DNA of 64,000 nucleotides from Diploptera punctata (GCA_030220185.1 JASPKZ010004954.1:434001-498000), one strand, 5' to 3'. Counted from the stretch's first letter, positions 11,372 through 23,200 are shown. Notes: generated by a model from the sequence alone, not told the origin. Numbers and translations are program-made.

Positions 11372-11775
11372 AACTTTTCAACTTTTAGGTGATTTTACAT
11401 GCTCCACCTCACCCGTGCCTTACAGGGACATGACCTGTCAGGAGCGGATTGATCATATGCATCCTACTTTGACCACACAAAAACATGGAGAGGCTCCCTG
11501 ATTACAGAATGCCAAGACCATCTCCGAAACAACATGAACATTTAAGACAATACACATCATTCACTCATATATTCATTCTAAATAAGGTAATACGATATTG
11601 ATGATTATAATGGTCAGATGTCATCGAGGATTACATGGGTCTAAGGTTTCCCTGACATTTCTCTTACAGATGAGAATGAAAATATAAAAACCTCAGCCAG
11701 GAAACTTCATCCGACCGGGGATCGAATTTGGGCTCTCTGCGTCTGAGGAACTTACCACTAGACCACAGCAGTGGT
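11372..11775 (-). mobile_element. tRNA-derived SINE, family A, long form
   Basis: Minus-strand element with its head at 11710-11775 (B-box-like ATTCGATCCCCGG) and the family A body TCTGTAAGAGAAATGTCAGG. It extends further left than the short form, through the blocks ATTTAAGACAATACACA and CCTGTCAGGAGCGG. The same long arrangement occurs at 52905-53375. Confidence 0.75.
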
Positions 11776-11905
11776 CTATTTTTCTTCAACCATGGAACAG
11801 AAGTAGACCTAAACAGTTAAACGGGGCCGTGAGCATTCTTATTGTAAATTTATGCATTTTTTCGAAAACAAATGGCAGAAAATAGTTGAATGCATGCAAT
11901 CATAA

Positions 11906-12178
11906 TGTTGAGTCATTCCGGACTATGTGGCTGTGGTCCATTACTGGTGTTCCTACCAGACGTTTGTCCCTCAACTGCGGAGGGCATCTTTAGTGGCGAG
12001 TACTTCTCTGTGTTGTTTCCTGATCGGAAGCTCGACTGTGAGCCAGGCTGTGTGGCTTCACTAGGAAACTACACCTAGAAGTACTCGCCACTGAAGGTGC
12101 CCTCCGCAGTTGAGGGAGAAACGTCTGGTAGGAATACCAGTTATGGACCACGGTCACATAGTCCGGAATCACTCAACA
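11906..12178. repeat. Foldback element FB1, inverted arms of about 116 bp
   Basis: Left arm 11906-12021 and right arm 12063-12178 are inverted copies with roughly 90% identity and a spacer of about 40 bp. In the right arm, read on the plus strand, CACTGAAGGTG is followed by a CCCTC/GAGGG stem-loop and then GAGAAACGTCTGG; the same order (CTGAAG-like, stem-loop, GAAA) occurs in FB2 and FB3. No open frame and no clear target duplication. A RNA of this region would form a long hairpin. Confidence 0.85.
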
Positions 12179-12827
12179 AAATTACAGAAATGTCCAGTAC
12201 TACTACAGAGACATGATTGCTGAGTTTTGTTATGAAAGAAAAACAACAACAATAGGTGGCCAATAGTGTTCATTTTAAATTTCTACTTTCCGATAAATCC
12301 CAACTTCTGCTCCAATTTTGATGATTTTCGGAGAATAATTTTTTTTATTTTTATTTCTATGCCATAGAGGAATATTGCGTTTCGTTGCCAAAAATAAAAA
12401 AATAAATAAAATTTAGTCCTAGGGAAATTAAAAAAAAAATCCATCAGATTAATATCGCTCCAAATGGTTGATTTTTATATTTAACGACTCAATTTTATTT
12501 TCTAAATTGAATTTTATATACCGAGTTTGAGTGCAAACATATATTGTGGTTGCTGTAGCGTTAATTTGTTTTGTATTAAGTAGGATCGATCAAGATTTAA
12601 AAAATTGACAACACTTCATAAATAAAAACTTATGACGTTCGTCTGATGAAGATAGAGTTGTAATGAAACAGCTGTTACGAATGTTAAACAAAATAAATAT
12701 TTGTGAAAATCATACAATACTTCGAAGGTTTTATTTATTAAATAGATTTAAAATTCTTTCATAGGCTCAACTTTAATAATTAAATTTATCCGGAATTCGC
12801 TAAAAATGTAGACATTGGTTTTATCCC
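12179..12827. other. AT-rich intergenic stretch
   Basis: About 650 bp rich in A and T runs. No supported gene, RNA or repeat copy. Confidence 0.5.
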
Positions 12828-12990
12828 GAGTAAAAATCCAAGGAGCAAGTCCTCTGGGAGGGACTTTTAAGCCGTGGGTCCCACGTCTGATGATTTTCAG
12901 GCTCGTAAAAGATTCTTAAGCCTGAATAAAAAGGCCTCTAAGCAAAATTTACTGATCTCAACATCTTAGTAGTATCATAGTTGTCTAATT
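12828..12990 (+). mobile_element. tRNA-derived SINE, family B, left part (interrupted)
   Basis: Plus-strand body without its head. It starts near TCCAAGGAGCAAGTCCTC and runs through AGCCGTGGGTCCCACG and CCTCTAAGCAAAATTTACTG. It continues at 13618 after an inserted MITE, as shown by comparison with the uninterrupted copy at 1316-1682. Confidence 0.8.
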
Positions 12991-13617
12991 TCTCAACTGA
13001 AATCTAAACCACGATCCCGATTTTCCAATCTTTAATTGTTTGCATAACACCTATAAAAATTACTGAAAATTCGCAGAAATTGTTATGAAACCATAGGCAT
13101 GATTCAGAAATTTGTTTTTGTAATTAACATCCATAGAGTTTCAGTATTTATGGTTGTTATGGAAACAATAAAAAACAATACTAATACAATTCATTGTCAA
13201 AACCGTTGAGGTGGAGAGTCATAGAATAAAATAAGTTAAAATATACATCCTTAGGTAAACTCCGTCGTCCTCAACTTATAAAATATGTACTCTTTATGCC
13301 TGTAGGCCTTTCAGAACATCCGTTCCATCTTCAGCAGGTCTTTCTTCGCTATAATATCTAGTATGATGGTTGATGTTGCTGGTCGTAATGTGGACAACAC
13401 CACTTTAGGACCAGCAACATCAACCATCATACTAGATATTGTAGCAAAGAAAGACCTGCTGAAGATGGAACGGATGTTCTGAAAGGCCTACAGGCATAAA
13501 GAATACATTTTTATAAGTTGAGGACGACGGATTTTATCTAATAAGTTATATTTTAACTTATTTTAAAACAATAAAAAATCGGAAAACCGCGGTCGTGGTT
13601 TAGACTAGTTGAAAAAT
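12991..13617. mobile_element. MITE with ~50-bp inverted ends, itself carrying foldback element FB2
   Basis: The inverted ends at 12991-13041 and 13567-13617 share TCTAAACCACGA and GATTTTCC-type blocks, with most positions conserved. Without FB2 and one copy of its target duplication, the element is about 225 bp and non-coding. It sits inside a family B SINE. The TSD is not clear. Superfamily unknown. Confidence 0.65.
13176..13565. mobile_element. Foldback retroelement FB2 with 13-bp target duplication
   Basis: It is flanked by the direct repeat AAACAATAAAAAA (13163-13175 and 13566-13578). It has a left extension (13176-13227, beginning CAATACTAATA, with CCGTTGAGGT near its end) and then inverted arms of 157 bp (13228-13384 and 13409-13565) around a 24-bp spacer. 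The right arm has CTGAAGATGGAAC, loop GGAT, GTTCTGAAAGGCC. The extension, GTCGTCCTCAAC and the arm motif are shared with FB3 at 57022. The 13-bp duplication is typical of target-primed retrotransposition rather than of cut-and-paste MITEs. No ORF. Confidence 0.8.
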
Positions 13618-13800
13618 CCATCCATTGAGTCGGTATGTTGACCGCATGCCATTAATGACATCTACGGGCACATAATGTTTATTTTTTAATGCAGAGAGTA
13701 CTTTTCATACAGATAATTCACCCATGGTAACTAAATTAACTTGGTTTAGTAACTCCTAACAAAGGAAATGCTATTTCTCAACATTCGACTACGCCATTAT
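13618..13800 (+). mobile_element. tRNA-derived SINE, family B, right part
   Basis: This part continues 12828-12990. It has TTGAGTCGGTATGTTGACCG, AATGACATCTACGGGCA and the family end CTACGCCATTA, matching the far end of 1316-1682. The next DNA transposon starts within a few bases of the SINE end. Confidence 0.8.
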
Positions 13801-14155
13801 ATATGAGGCGGTCAGAGGACAAGGGGTACAAGTGACATTTAAAAAATGAGTTAAGTTCCGAAATGGTTAGCTAATATGACAAACTGTTTGGTGCCCAAGA
13901 GTGTGAGTTTGACAGGTTCTGACATATAGTGGAGTCTTAGAAAATCACTCAGAAAAACAGCTCTTCTACTTGGAGGACAAGGTGTTCGTCTGTAGTTGTA
14001 CTCCTTGACTTCCAACAGCTAGGTGAACTCATGCATAGAGCGTTGTATTTTTTAATATTTCCAACAAATTTTACGTGAAAATTAATATTGTATCATTAGT
14101 GTTTAATATAGTGCTCGTAATTCTTTGACGTTTATCGATTTATCAAATATCGTTA

Positions 14156-14625
14156 TGTCTGAATCAGAATCTGATGAAATGAGCATGAACTTAAGCTCAG
14201 CCTTCATGGTGAGTAAAATAATTTAACTACTTTATCTATATTGTATTTTATAAAATAATACTTTTTAACAATACATTTTGAGATAATTTGAAATTATTTA
14301 AAATCTAAAGATACAATATGATTTAGATCTACAGGATTTTCAATCTAATAATGATTATAATAAAAGTATGTTTTTTTTATATGAAGATTAATCATAGGTG
14401 TTAATATTTCTTTACTGATTACAATGAAGATGACTTTGGAGAACCTGGCAGTACAGGACTTACAGAAGACGAAGATGCTCCAATATTGCACGTTGGCGGA
14501 AAGACGATTAGTAAACGAGAAAATTGGGTAAAAAAATAAAGCAATAAAGAGAAAGGAATGAAGGCAAACAGTATACAGACAGGAAGAGAAATATTCATAT
14601 GGAGAGACGGTTAGATAGTATATCA
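14156..14625 (+). pseudogene. Broken two-exon transposon gene N-terminus
   Basis: Exon-like segment 1 (14156-14209) encodes MSESESDEMSMNLSSAFM and is followed at once by GTGAGT, a good 5' splice site. Segment 2 (about 14415-14625) reads DYNEDDFGEPGSTGLTEDED, then ISKRENWVKK, a stop, and in another frame KRKGMKANSIQTGREI. A basic R/K-x-W-x-K-rich block with a following xYTxxG-like stretch is seen at the N-terminus of some uncharacterised, probably transposon-encoded insect proteins; that link is from memory and weak. The downstream catalytic part is missing, so this is an internally deleted copy. Confidence 0.45.
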
Positions 14626-14811
14626 ATGAATGCAAGTTTAAATGCAATGAACTTTAAGACTGATTTTGTCAATCTTCTTGCAATATTTAATTCTTTGGAT
14701 AAGTACGTATTTCCATTCATAATAAAAGTTTGGTATGAATCTACTTTTCTTGGATAATTTACTTCAAAATATTGCCTGGAAGACAAGGGGTACAAATGAC
14801 TCTTAATGCAA

Positions 14812-14835
14812 ATATATATATATATATATATATAG
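14812..14835. repeat. (AT)n microsatellite
   Basis: A short dinucleotide run inside the 33-bp-TIR transposon. Confidence 0.9.
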
Positions 14836-15023
14836 TATGGGCTAATGTTTATATTGAATCTGATCATATTTTGCGGATAAATGGAGTCATATATAAGGAC
14901 CACAAACACAATTTATGAGACTTGTCAGATATTCCTGGAATTTTATATTCTCATTGATCTTGAAACTTAATTTTCTCCAAACTAAGTTTTTGTCACTTGT
15001 ACCACTTGCCCTCTGACCGCCTC

Positions 15024-15597
15024 ATATAATAGAAATATCAATACACAACATTCTTTAAAATACGTCTTCACTGTTCTTTTTTACTCAATTCTCCACTTAA
15101 ATATTTAATTTTCTTTAGAATTTGAAATTATATTCTTACTTAGAAACTCCTTTGTTCATGAAATTTAAATTTACATTTAAAATGGCTGACATTTAAAATT
15201 ACATTCATTTGAGTTCTGAGAATACGAACTGACATTATTTTAATTTTTAATTTTAAACCATAAGAACAAAATCCTGTAAGTTAAAAAAATATTTTCTTTA
15301 TTCTCGAATGAATTTTCCAACACATTAATAATGTAACACAACATATAGGCTATGTTACGTTGTGACATGTATGATGTTACTCATAAATATGCATTTCGTC
15401 ATACATCAGTTCCGAGCTTCTCATTTATGCATCGCTGTCAAAACATTTCTCTGACTGTGATATGTAAAATACACTATTGTATCGTCGTCCTGCAAAATTT
15501 TATGAAACCCAGAGGAACCGGCGATAGTCATGAAAAATATTCACAGACGTACCTTTTTTACTTCATAAAATGATCGATATTCTCTACTAAGTGAAAA
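15024..15597. other. AT-rich intergenic stretch
   Basis: No gene or repeat copy supported; the 73-codon plus-strand frame at 15352-15573 has no recognisable feature. Confidence 0.45.
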
Positions 15598-15671
15598 TAA
15601 CTAACTCATTGGCTCTATCGAACCCGTAAGTTCATGGCCGCGAGGACATAAGCTCTCCATACATACCCATC
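15598..15671 (-). mobile_element. RTE-A LINE 3' end, left piece split by LTR element
   Basis: Minus-strand 3' end (CGAACCCGTAAGTTCATGGC, ACATAAGCTCTCC) that stops at CCCATC and resumes at 26336 with CCATCCTGAGC. Alignment to the unbroken copy (3414-4227) shows that the two pieces were contiguous. Confidence 0.9.
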
Positions 15672-16393
15672 TGTTATGGATTCAACTGGATTTATTAGGC
15701 TTAAAGGACCTTCGGGACTTGGAAAATCTGGTAGCGGTTTCCTAGCCGAGCGTTAGTATGAGGATGTACAGTTTACATGCATTGAAATAAACAAAAGGAG
15801 TCTTATCTTAAACTATTTTATTACTAAAGTATAAATAATTAGAAATCCTAAATATCTCTAGCCCTAATTCTATTCTAAGCCTATATTAAACTACAGTACT
15901 ATCTCGGGGATTGAGAAAAGGAGTTGTGGAATTTTTAACTTTAACCTAATCTACATGATTAAAATATCCCTTTTCTAACATATAGTTTCAAAAATATTAT
16001 ATTTTACTTGAATTTAAATCCAAAAGAAATGGAATACATTATTAAGAAAAATGGTCGGTGACTTACCCTCCAGCAGTACACACACAGACAGACCGAGCCC
16101 ATCACTTCTCAAGTGTTATATACTTCAAAAATGACCTGAGGTCACCCTAAAACTGTACTACTACATTCCAATGGAACTAAATGTAGGGATGTTTACAGTT
16201 AGCTTCAATCAAGACTTTGATCTGAACTATACTCTATCTCAATACAGTTAGCTTCAATCAAGACTTTGATCTGAACTATACTCTATCTCAATCTATCTCA
16301 ATACAGTCAGCTTCAATCAAGACTTTGAAAGAATAATTAAAATAATCTATAAAACAATAAAAAATCTATATAAAGAACTATGTATTCACAACA
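15672..16393 (-). repeat. 3' LTR (left copy)
   Basis: A 722-bp terminal repeat. It contains 2.6 tandem copies of a roughly 48-bp unit (AGCTTCAATCAAGACTTTGA) at 16195-16328 and the palindromic ends TGTT/AACA. From about 16000 to the end it is almost identical to the right LTR; the first 330 bp differ at many more positions. Confidence 0.9.
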
Positions 16394-16407
16394 TTCCCCC
16401 CTTCTCA
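16394..16407 (-). promoter_or_regulatory. Polypurine tract of the LTR element
   Basis: Minus-strand GAGAAGGGGGGGAA directly before the 3' LTR. In LTR elements this tract primes plus-strand DNA synthesis. It fixes the element's orientation together with the primer-binding site at 25582. Confidence 0.75.
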
Positions 16408-19039
16408 ATCCCAAGAAAGGGTCTTTTAAGGCCCTTTTTGGGGCCGCTGCAGTTGTGTACTTAGACTACGCACCAGCTATTTAATTGATCTGGATTTTGT
16501 TTACATTGATACTACAGATTTGCTCTATCTCCTGTTCCTAAAGCTACTTAACTCTTTCTAACATATGATTTACAAACAGTATTTTTAACAGGAACAATTT
16601 TTTATATATTATGAAATTTAGTGTGTTCAAGTTAATCCATTTTCTCTTTACAATTTACCGTAGTTCCCTTCCTCTATATGGGACATAGACGTGTTCATAC
16701 TTTATCAACCACATTTATCTGGTTATCAAATTACATCTGGAAAATGGATTAGCCTGTCACTCCGAACCTGAAACAAGAAAACATATATAAAACACAATTT
16801 ATCTACTCTTCTTCCTTTTCAACTGTTCCATAGTTCTGTTTTCTTCAATGCTGTTACTTTCACACACTGTCATTCTGAAAAAAAGAAAAATCTAAAACTT
16901 TAATTAGAGCTTATCACTTTCTTCACAACACTCGGCTTTCCCACTAGCCGCGTTCACCGAGAAACTTGAGCACTTAGTTCTTGTTTGGCGCCGCGCATGT
17001 CCGCGCTCATGTTGATCTAATACAGCATCCCTGGTTGAATCCGATGCCTGGGACCACGTTCGATGATGGTATCTTCCTTCGGCCGGGAGAGAGCCATGCC
17101 GGATACTGGGTCTGTCCTTTGAAGTTCTCGAGACCAGCAATTTCTTTCAGGAGCCATGGATTATCCGGAGGATAGGTTTAATGGGATTTCTGTATTTTTA
17201 TCCAATTTTCTTACTGTATATTACTGGTTGGGAATTATTATATGATCCATGGACGATCAGAGGTTCGGTTTGATATGGTTAAGGTATTTGCTTGGTCTCT
17301 CATGTCGCACCGTATTGACTGGTGGACATTTCCCATGTTGAATGACTATCCCTGATGTAGTAAGTCGTACCCGCATAGACCCTGTCTTCCTCCTTTTTGT
17401 TTTTTGGTATCAGCTAGTCTAAGTTTCGTAGTGTCAGATCGTGTGCGTAGTCGTTCTTCTTGTGCTGAGGGTTTTTTTGTGTACCGTTATCTTTGTTTAT
17501 TTTTGCTGTTTTTTTTTTTCTTTTTTGATTTTTATTTGTTTAAAACTATGGGTTTGCACTACCTTTTTCTTAATAAATTCCATATGGACTTTTAGAAATG
17601 AATCAATAGTACCTTCTGGGGTCTCAAAACCAAATCCTAGTTTCTTACTAAGAATAGTATTCCTCTTAACTAAACCCCGAATCTTGAGCAACCATGTACA
17701 TCTTTACTTTTATAATTTTCCTACGTTCAGTTCCTCTAAATTTACTTTTAGTTAGTCATATCTCAAAGGTGCAACCAACAAAATTGTATTTTGCATTAAA
17801 CTTTAAACTGCCAACCTTGTTCCTATACAAATGTTATCCCTGTTTTATCTTTTGGCGTTGCTAGATTTTAAACGGGAAACCGAAAAGAGTGCTCTTATGC
17901 CTATCAATTTGCATAGCCTTCATCAACAAATCTCAGGTTCTAAATCATTTTTTATTTTCCGAAACTTCAATTTGACAGTACTTCAGGTATATATATATAC
18001 ACATAATTTCCATACTTAGATCGGTCGACATTTTACTGTACTTAGCAGTCCTAAATTTTGCCTAATTCTGAGGGTTTTATCTAGTCCCGTTCTTTATAAT
18101 AGAGTCCTAGGTTCGACTGGGTGCGCTCGTCGTCACATCAGTCGGAAAGACATATACTGCACTTATTTAACATGTAAATGCTACTTGACCAAAGCCGAAT
18201 TAGTCCTTACAAACACCAATTAATACTCGTATCCTGAATTTACGTCATCGTTCCCTTAGGGTCCTGAGTTTGAGAGCATTCTTTCCTTTCTCCACTTCTG
18301 AAATAACTGCCTCTATTTCTTAACTCTCCCTTTCCTAGTCTTAATTGTTCTTTAATTGAGATATGATTTTTAAGCTACTTGAGTCTGGACAGGGATTCAG
18401 GTTTTCATTATTCATTGGTTTAATTTTCCCGGACTATCTGATCTTACTGCTAATATATCAATCCACTTAGTTTAAACCTCTGAATCCTTACTGATTCAAT
18501 TTTAGAAGTCACCGTGATGTTACGTAACCTGATTCCTTGTCCTCATTCTCCCTTCTGCTGCCCTAACTTCTGATACGGCGTACTTTACTCTCTTACCTCA
18601 CCGAACGTGTTTGTTTGATTGGCAAATTCTCATAGCTGATTTGTTGAACTTTTATACATTTATTTACGTTTTGTATATTTTATTCCCTGATTGTTTCTTG
18701 ATCTACATGCATTTAAACTGCTTTTTTTTTTCTACTTCTTACTTCCGGGGTTTCCTTGATTTCCCATTACATACATATCATCATTTATTGGGGTTCGATT
18801 TTTTTTTTCTTCTTCTTACTCTGAAATATTTACCCACGTCCTACTCCAGGGTTCTCTCCTTACTTCTTCTTTCACTCGGAACTACTCCTATCTGTTCTGC
18901 TTGTATCCTAGGATTCTATTTACTTTAGACTGCTTATGTGCTTAAACTTCTCTACACCACCATAGGTGTTTAACCTCTCGTTTTTATGTCGTCCTCTTCC
19001 CTTTCCATCCTAGGTCAATCTGTTCCTCTTGGCTCTACC
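16408..19039. other. LTR element interior, distal non-coding part
   Basis: No long frame. A minus-strand segment at 16995-17165 is open for about 50 codons (PWLLKEIAGLENFKGQ, then PAWLSPGRRKIPSSN) and is GC-richer than its surroundings; I do not recognise it. Positions 17400-18930 are T/C-rich, giving hydrophobic artefact frames on the plus strand. Confidence 0.5.
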
Positions 19040-20201
19040 TGTAGATCGCACAATCGTAATCTCTATGTGTTTCCCTTAGTATTTTCATCTAGTGTCTCAA
19101 CGTTTCTGACGTCCCTGACTATTATTCGTTGTTCCTTCGTTATGGCCATATCTATGTGTGCGTACGACTTTTCCTTCGCGGTTTTCCTGCATCGTCATTT
19201 ACTCTGGATGGTCCCTAACCATCGCTTCTTGGGGCCCCCGATCCTGACTGGGCTGCGAGCCTCGAAGGCATGGGCTAAGCAACGTTTCCCTTAATACCAA
19301 CGGTGGCCCTAGTCATGCCTGCCCCCTCCCTTGCGTGATCCCTGTCTCGCAAATAAACCGGGTGAGCCAGAGAACGAACCGGGCACTACATGAAGGCGGA
19401 GAGTGTATTCCGTCTAAAGTGGCCCTGGCCCTTCCTGACCCACCCTCTATTCTGTCGTCGATGGCACAATCGTATGTATGCGCGTTTCCCAATTTTCCTC
19501 CTGTTCCCTCTAGTGCACTAATGTTTCCGGTGTTATTTTTGCTAGTATTAGTTATCTACCCGTTAGGACCATATTCTATCTGTGCGTACGTCTTCCTTCG
19601 CGGTATTGCTTTCCGCTTCTCACCGCCGGCGGATTTCCTGGCATCTTCTCCTGCGGGGGAGGCCCTGGACATCTCTTCGAGCAGCGGCCTCGAGGACAGA
19701 GATAGGTCGTTCCCATAAGAGTCATCGGTGGCCCGATTCATGCCCGCCTCGTCCCCTATATTTCCCATAGCCTTAGCTATACCTAGCGAGCCAGCGAAGT
19801 TTTCGAGCTGCGACCTTGTGGTCGAGGAATGGCGCTCACTTTTACTCTTGGTGGCCCGGATCTCTCCCAGCTGCGTCCTCAAGAGGTGGGGTGAGTTGGT
19901 TCCATTTTCTTCCACAGTGGCCCGAATCCTTCCTAACTCGCTCCCTGAGTCCCTGACTCATAAATTCCCTTAGGTAAGCTAGTGACCTCACCGAACACGC
20001 CTGCGTCAATAGGGATGAATTGGATCCTAATTCCGTTGACGGGGATCGGTTCTTGCCCACTTCGCTTCCTAACACCCGGGTGCCTTCATCTGCTAATGAT
20101 TCTATATTTTCCTTCGAGTCTAAGTGGTCCTTTGCCACTATTTCTCCGATGCCTATTTGCTCTACCTGCCGTTGTTCCCTGGTCCTAAACGTCAGTGCCA
20201 A
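19040..20201 (-). pseudogene. Repeat-containing gag-like coding relic inside the LTR element
   Basis: Two overlapping minus-strand frames (19842-20201 and 19556-19915) give charged, probably helical protein with a recurring short motif: LGEIRATKSKSE, AGMNRATDDS and a shifted version near 19920. On the plus strand the DNA motif GTGGCCCKR recurs at about 19301, 19420, 19726, 19850 and 19915. Longer blocks (GCACAATCGTA, TGCGTACG...CCTTCGCGG) repeat at about 19045-19190 and 19460-19605, so the region grew by tandem duplication about 420 bp apart. Helical repetitive protein fits a gag-type structural protein, but no zinc knuckle is seen. It lies unusually far (about 5.4 kb) from the 5' LTR. Confidence 0.4.
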
Positions 20202-23200
20202 GCCGCCAAGGTTTTATGGCCAGTGCCCCAGGATCACCGAGGAGGTCTGTGTCTCCAGATCCTTTTATTACGGGGGTGTCCCACCTTCCGATTGCGCACT
20301 CCCTAACTCTTCCCTATTTCTCTGTCTTTCTCGCCTGTGCACTGTTTCCTCCTAAGGGTCGCTGTTCGCATCTCTATCCCAGTAGCTCTAGCGTAGGCTA
20401 GGCCTCCTCGAAGTAGTATGTCTCCCTTGCTTCCTATCCTAAATCTGTCACTCTTCTAACTTCTTTTGGGTTTCTGTGCGATTTCCCTAACATCGCTTAG
20501 CCAAGATTGACCTAGGTTACAGTCTGTTCGCTCGTTTATCTTTATATGGTTCCGAGTGAGTGTGGGCCGAAGTCTGGCGAGCCTTAAGGCGATCTAGTGG
20601 TCATTTACTATTAAAATAAGTTTCAAATCCAATGTGTGTATATGTGTGTGTGTCTATTCTCAGCTGGTCACTAGGTCCACTGATATGCTATCAGGGTATA
20701 CAGAGGGAAAAATCTCGGCCGCAGATTCTTTCTGTTTCCTCCTGTATGCACCTCAGTCAAGTGTCATGATTCAGCCGAGTATAATAATTGTTGTGTAATT
20801 TCCATTAGAAATATTATTCAGTGTAGCCCTTGAACTCCCCAAAATGTATATGATAATACTCTCCACTAGATCGATTAAGACACCCAACTATCGGTGAAGT
20901 ATCCTAACCTCCATTTTCTAAACTGCTATGGGAATAAATTAATTTATTTGTTTTCGATCATTTCTGCATGTTTGTCACTCGATAATTCTGGGGAAATCTT
21001 TCAGCGCTTGTCCTATTCTTCATTGCGTTTCAAAAAGTTTATAAATCTTCCTAAGTTCCCATGCCCCTCTTCCGTTCTCTTTGTAATACATTTTTAAACC
21101 AAGTTGGATAATGCACATCCTCCCTTCTTAATCTGAGCTGTTGTCACTCCTTATTTCTTGCGATGTTAAAATAATTTCTATCCTCCGTGTTGGCATAACT
21201 GCTGGTTGATTGAACCTATCATTCGTCTTCCGCTATAGGCTTAACATACTACGTGCCTCTATCTGGACTGCTTCCACGTTATCTTCTCGCAAACTAGCCT
21301 ACTACTTCCCGGAACCCATTCATACTTAAATGAGCCCTAATTTGCTGAAATTGAGAATGTGGTTTTTCGTTATCTTTCATTTTATTCATAAACTCAAGTC
21401 TTATTTCTGGTAGTTCGCTCTTATTTCATCATCATTATTATCATTATGCATTATCATTACTGGTATTTTTATTTTATCTTTATTAGTATGATCATTAAGG
21501 TTTATTGTTATTTACTGATGTCTGTTATCTTTTTATTATTATTATTATCATTATTATTATCATTAATATAGTTAATATTGTTATTAGTATTATTATTATT
21601 ATTATTATTATGATTATGATTATGATTATTATTATTATTATTATTATGATTATGATTATGATCATTATTAAAATACTATACCAGGATTACTGCTAGTCCT
21701 ATCTGTTATCTCAGTGTTACGATTTTTTTTGCCCTTGTCCCTTCAATATTTATCCGCAATCCTTTGTTCCTCATATAATTAATCATTACTTTAAGTATCG
21801 ATATAACATCTCATGCTAATCATTTGTTATTGTAATTTGTTTATTTTTATTACTGGTATCATTATTATTATTATTATTGTTTATTAATTTTCCTATGAAT
21901 TATTATTATTATTTTATTATTAATTCATGCAGTATGATAGTTAACTTTTACTGTTATTACTGATGTTTTGTTTTTTTTTTATCACTGTTTATTTATTTAT
22001 TTTTTTTATTAATATAGCTATTATGGTTTTTATTATTATTCTTATTATTATTATGATTATTACTATTTTTATTATCATTTCTTTCATTGTTAGGTCGATT
22101 AGTTATCATGTTTTACTTTTATAGCTCAGATTGCCCGTTGATTATTCACTGAGTCTCGGTCATCCTCTTTACCTCATGACCTGTCTTCGTAATCTGATGC
22201 TCCTTTATACCTGCCAACTGCTTTATTATTAATTACTTATTAATATTATTTAATTTAGTTTGTTGAGATTACTCGTAGTCAGTCCATATTTATTTGCGGT
22301 TCTCATAATCTTTGGGTTTTTAGTTGAAGTGATTTGCAGAGATGAAGAGTATCTACTCGCTTCTTTCACCGTTCTTAGTTTCATTAACCATTCACCGTTA
22401 ATTCAGTTACTTGCCCACGTTTTATTTTTAAAGTAGTTAGATTTAATTCACAGAGTATTAGCTTAATTTAGTAAGGTTGATTATTTATTATTTTAATGAT
22501 ATCAGTGGTTATTGGTTGATTATTATGATTAACTCATCCGTTGATTGAGTTCTAACTTCCACACACGTGCTCCATTCCTCAAATATTTCCTTCATCTGGA
22601 ATATATGTAATGAACAATAAAATATCTAAAAGATCTACGACTAGATTGCTCACTTCACTATGAAATTAAATAATCCAATAATATTATAAAGTTTATCGGA
22701 ACAGTTCACAATCTTACAAAAAAAATGCTGCCACCTATCTAAATTATATTGTTTTAAGTATGTAGTCGCATTAAAAGATAATGCCTAAATAAACTAGACA
22801 CTCTTGTTTTTAATCCAAACTCTTCACTGCATAAAAATCTCTCTGGGGAAACTGCAAGTCACCATTCACCATATGGGTTTTCAATTATTTACTCAAAAGT
22901 CCTAAGTAATGCATAAAGTCGGTTGAAAATTCAAAAAAAAAATTTATAAGGTAGATAAAACATAAGAACTATAATTCACAACAGAAACGCAAAATCCCTG
23001 GTTATGTAGTATCATATCACTTGGGGTTAGGATTAATAGACAAAACCATGTATTTATTCATTTATTTTTGTGGATATTATTTTTTTTATTGTTCCTTCTG
23101 AAGTGAGATTTAAATTAGACGTAATTATCGCCACAACTTATGTAAAAGTCTATCCATGTTTCCTAATGTGTTAAAATAAAATTTTATAGGCACGTTAAGT

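Larger units (their letters stand above)
13805..15023. mobile_element. DNA transposon with 33-bp inverted ends
   Basis: Left end 13805-13837 (GAGGCGGTCAGAGG...) and right end 14991-15023 are inverted copies, with about 31 of 33 positions alike. The flanks are AT-only (TATAT / ATATA), so the target duplication cannot be read with confidence. A third copy of part of the end, GACAAGGGGTACAAATGAC, lies inside at 14782-14800 in the same direction as the left end. The interior carries a broken coding relic on the plus strand. The superfamily is not assigned. Confidence 0.75.

Noticed and set aside
13300..13345. A true hammerhead ribozyme in FB2
   Set aside because: CTGAAGA and GAAA flank a stem, but closing stems I and III with a proper cleavage triplet could not be drawn, so only a resemblance is claimed.
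17404..17755. Hydrophobic plus-strand frames, Phe/Leu-rich
   Set aside because: The T/C-rich composition explains them, and they run against the element's orientation.
18611..19718. Plus-strand frames of about 100-127 codons in the LTR interior
   Set aside because: They are on the strand opposite to the PBS/PPT orientation, have no motifs and overlap the repeat-built minus frames.
21505..21696. 63-codon poly-isoleucine frame
   Set aside because: It is the translation of an (ATT)n tract inside the LTR element.
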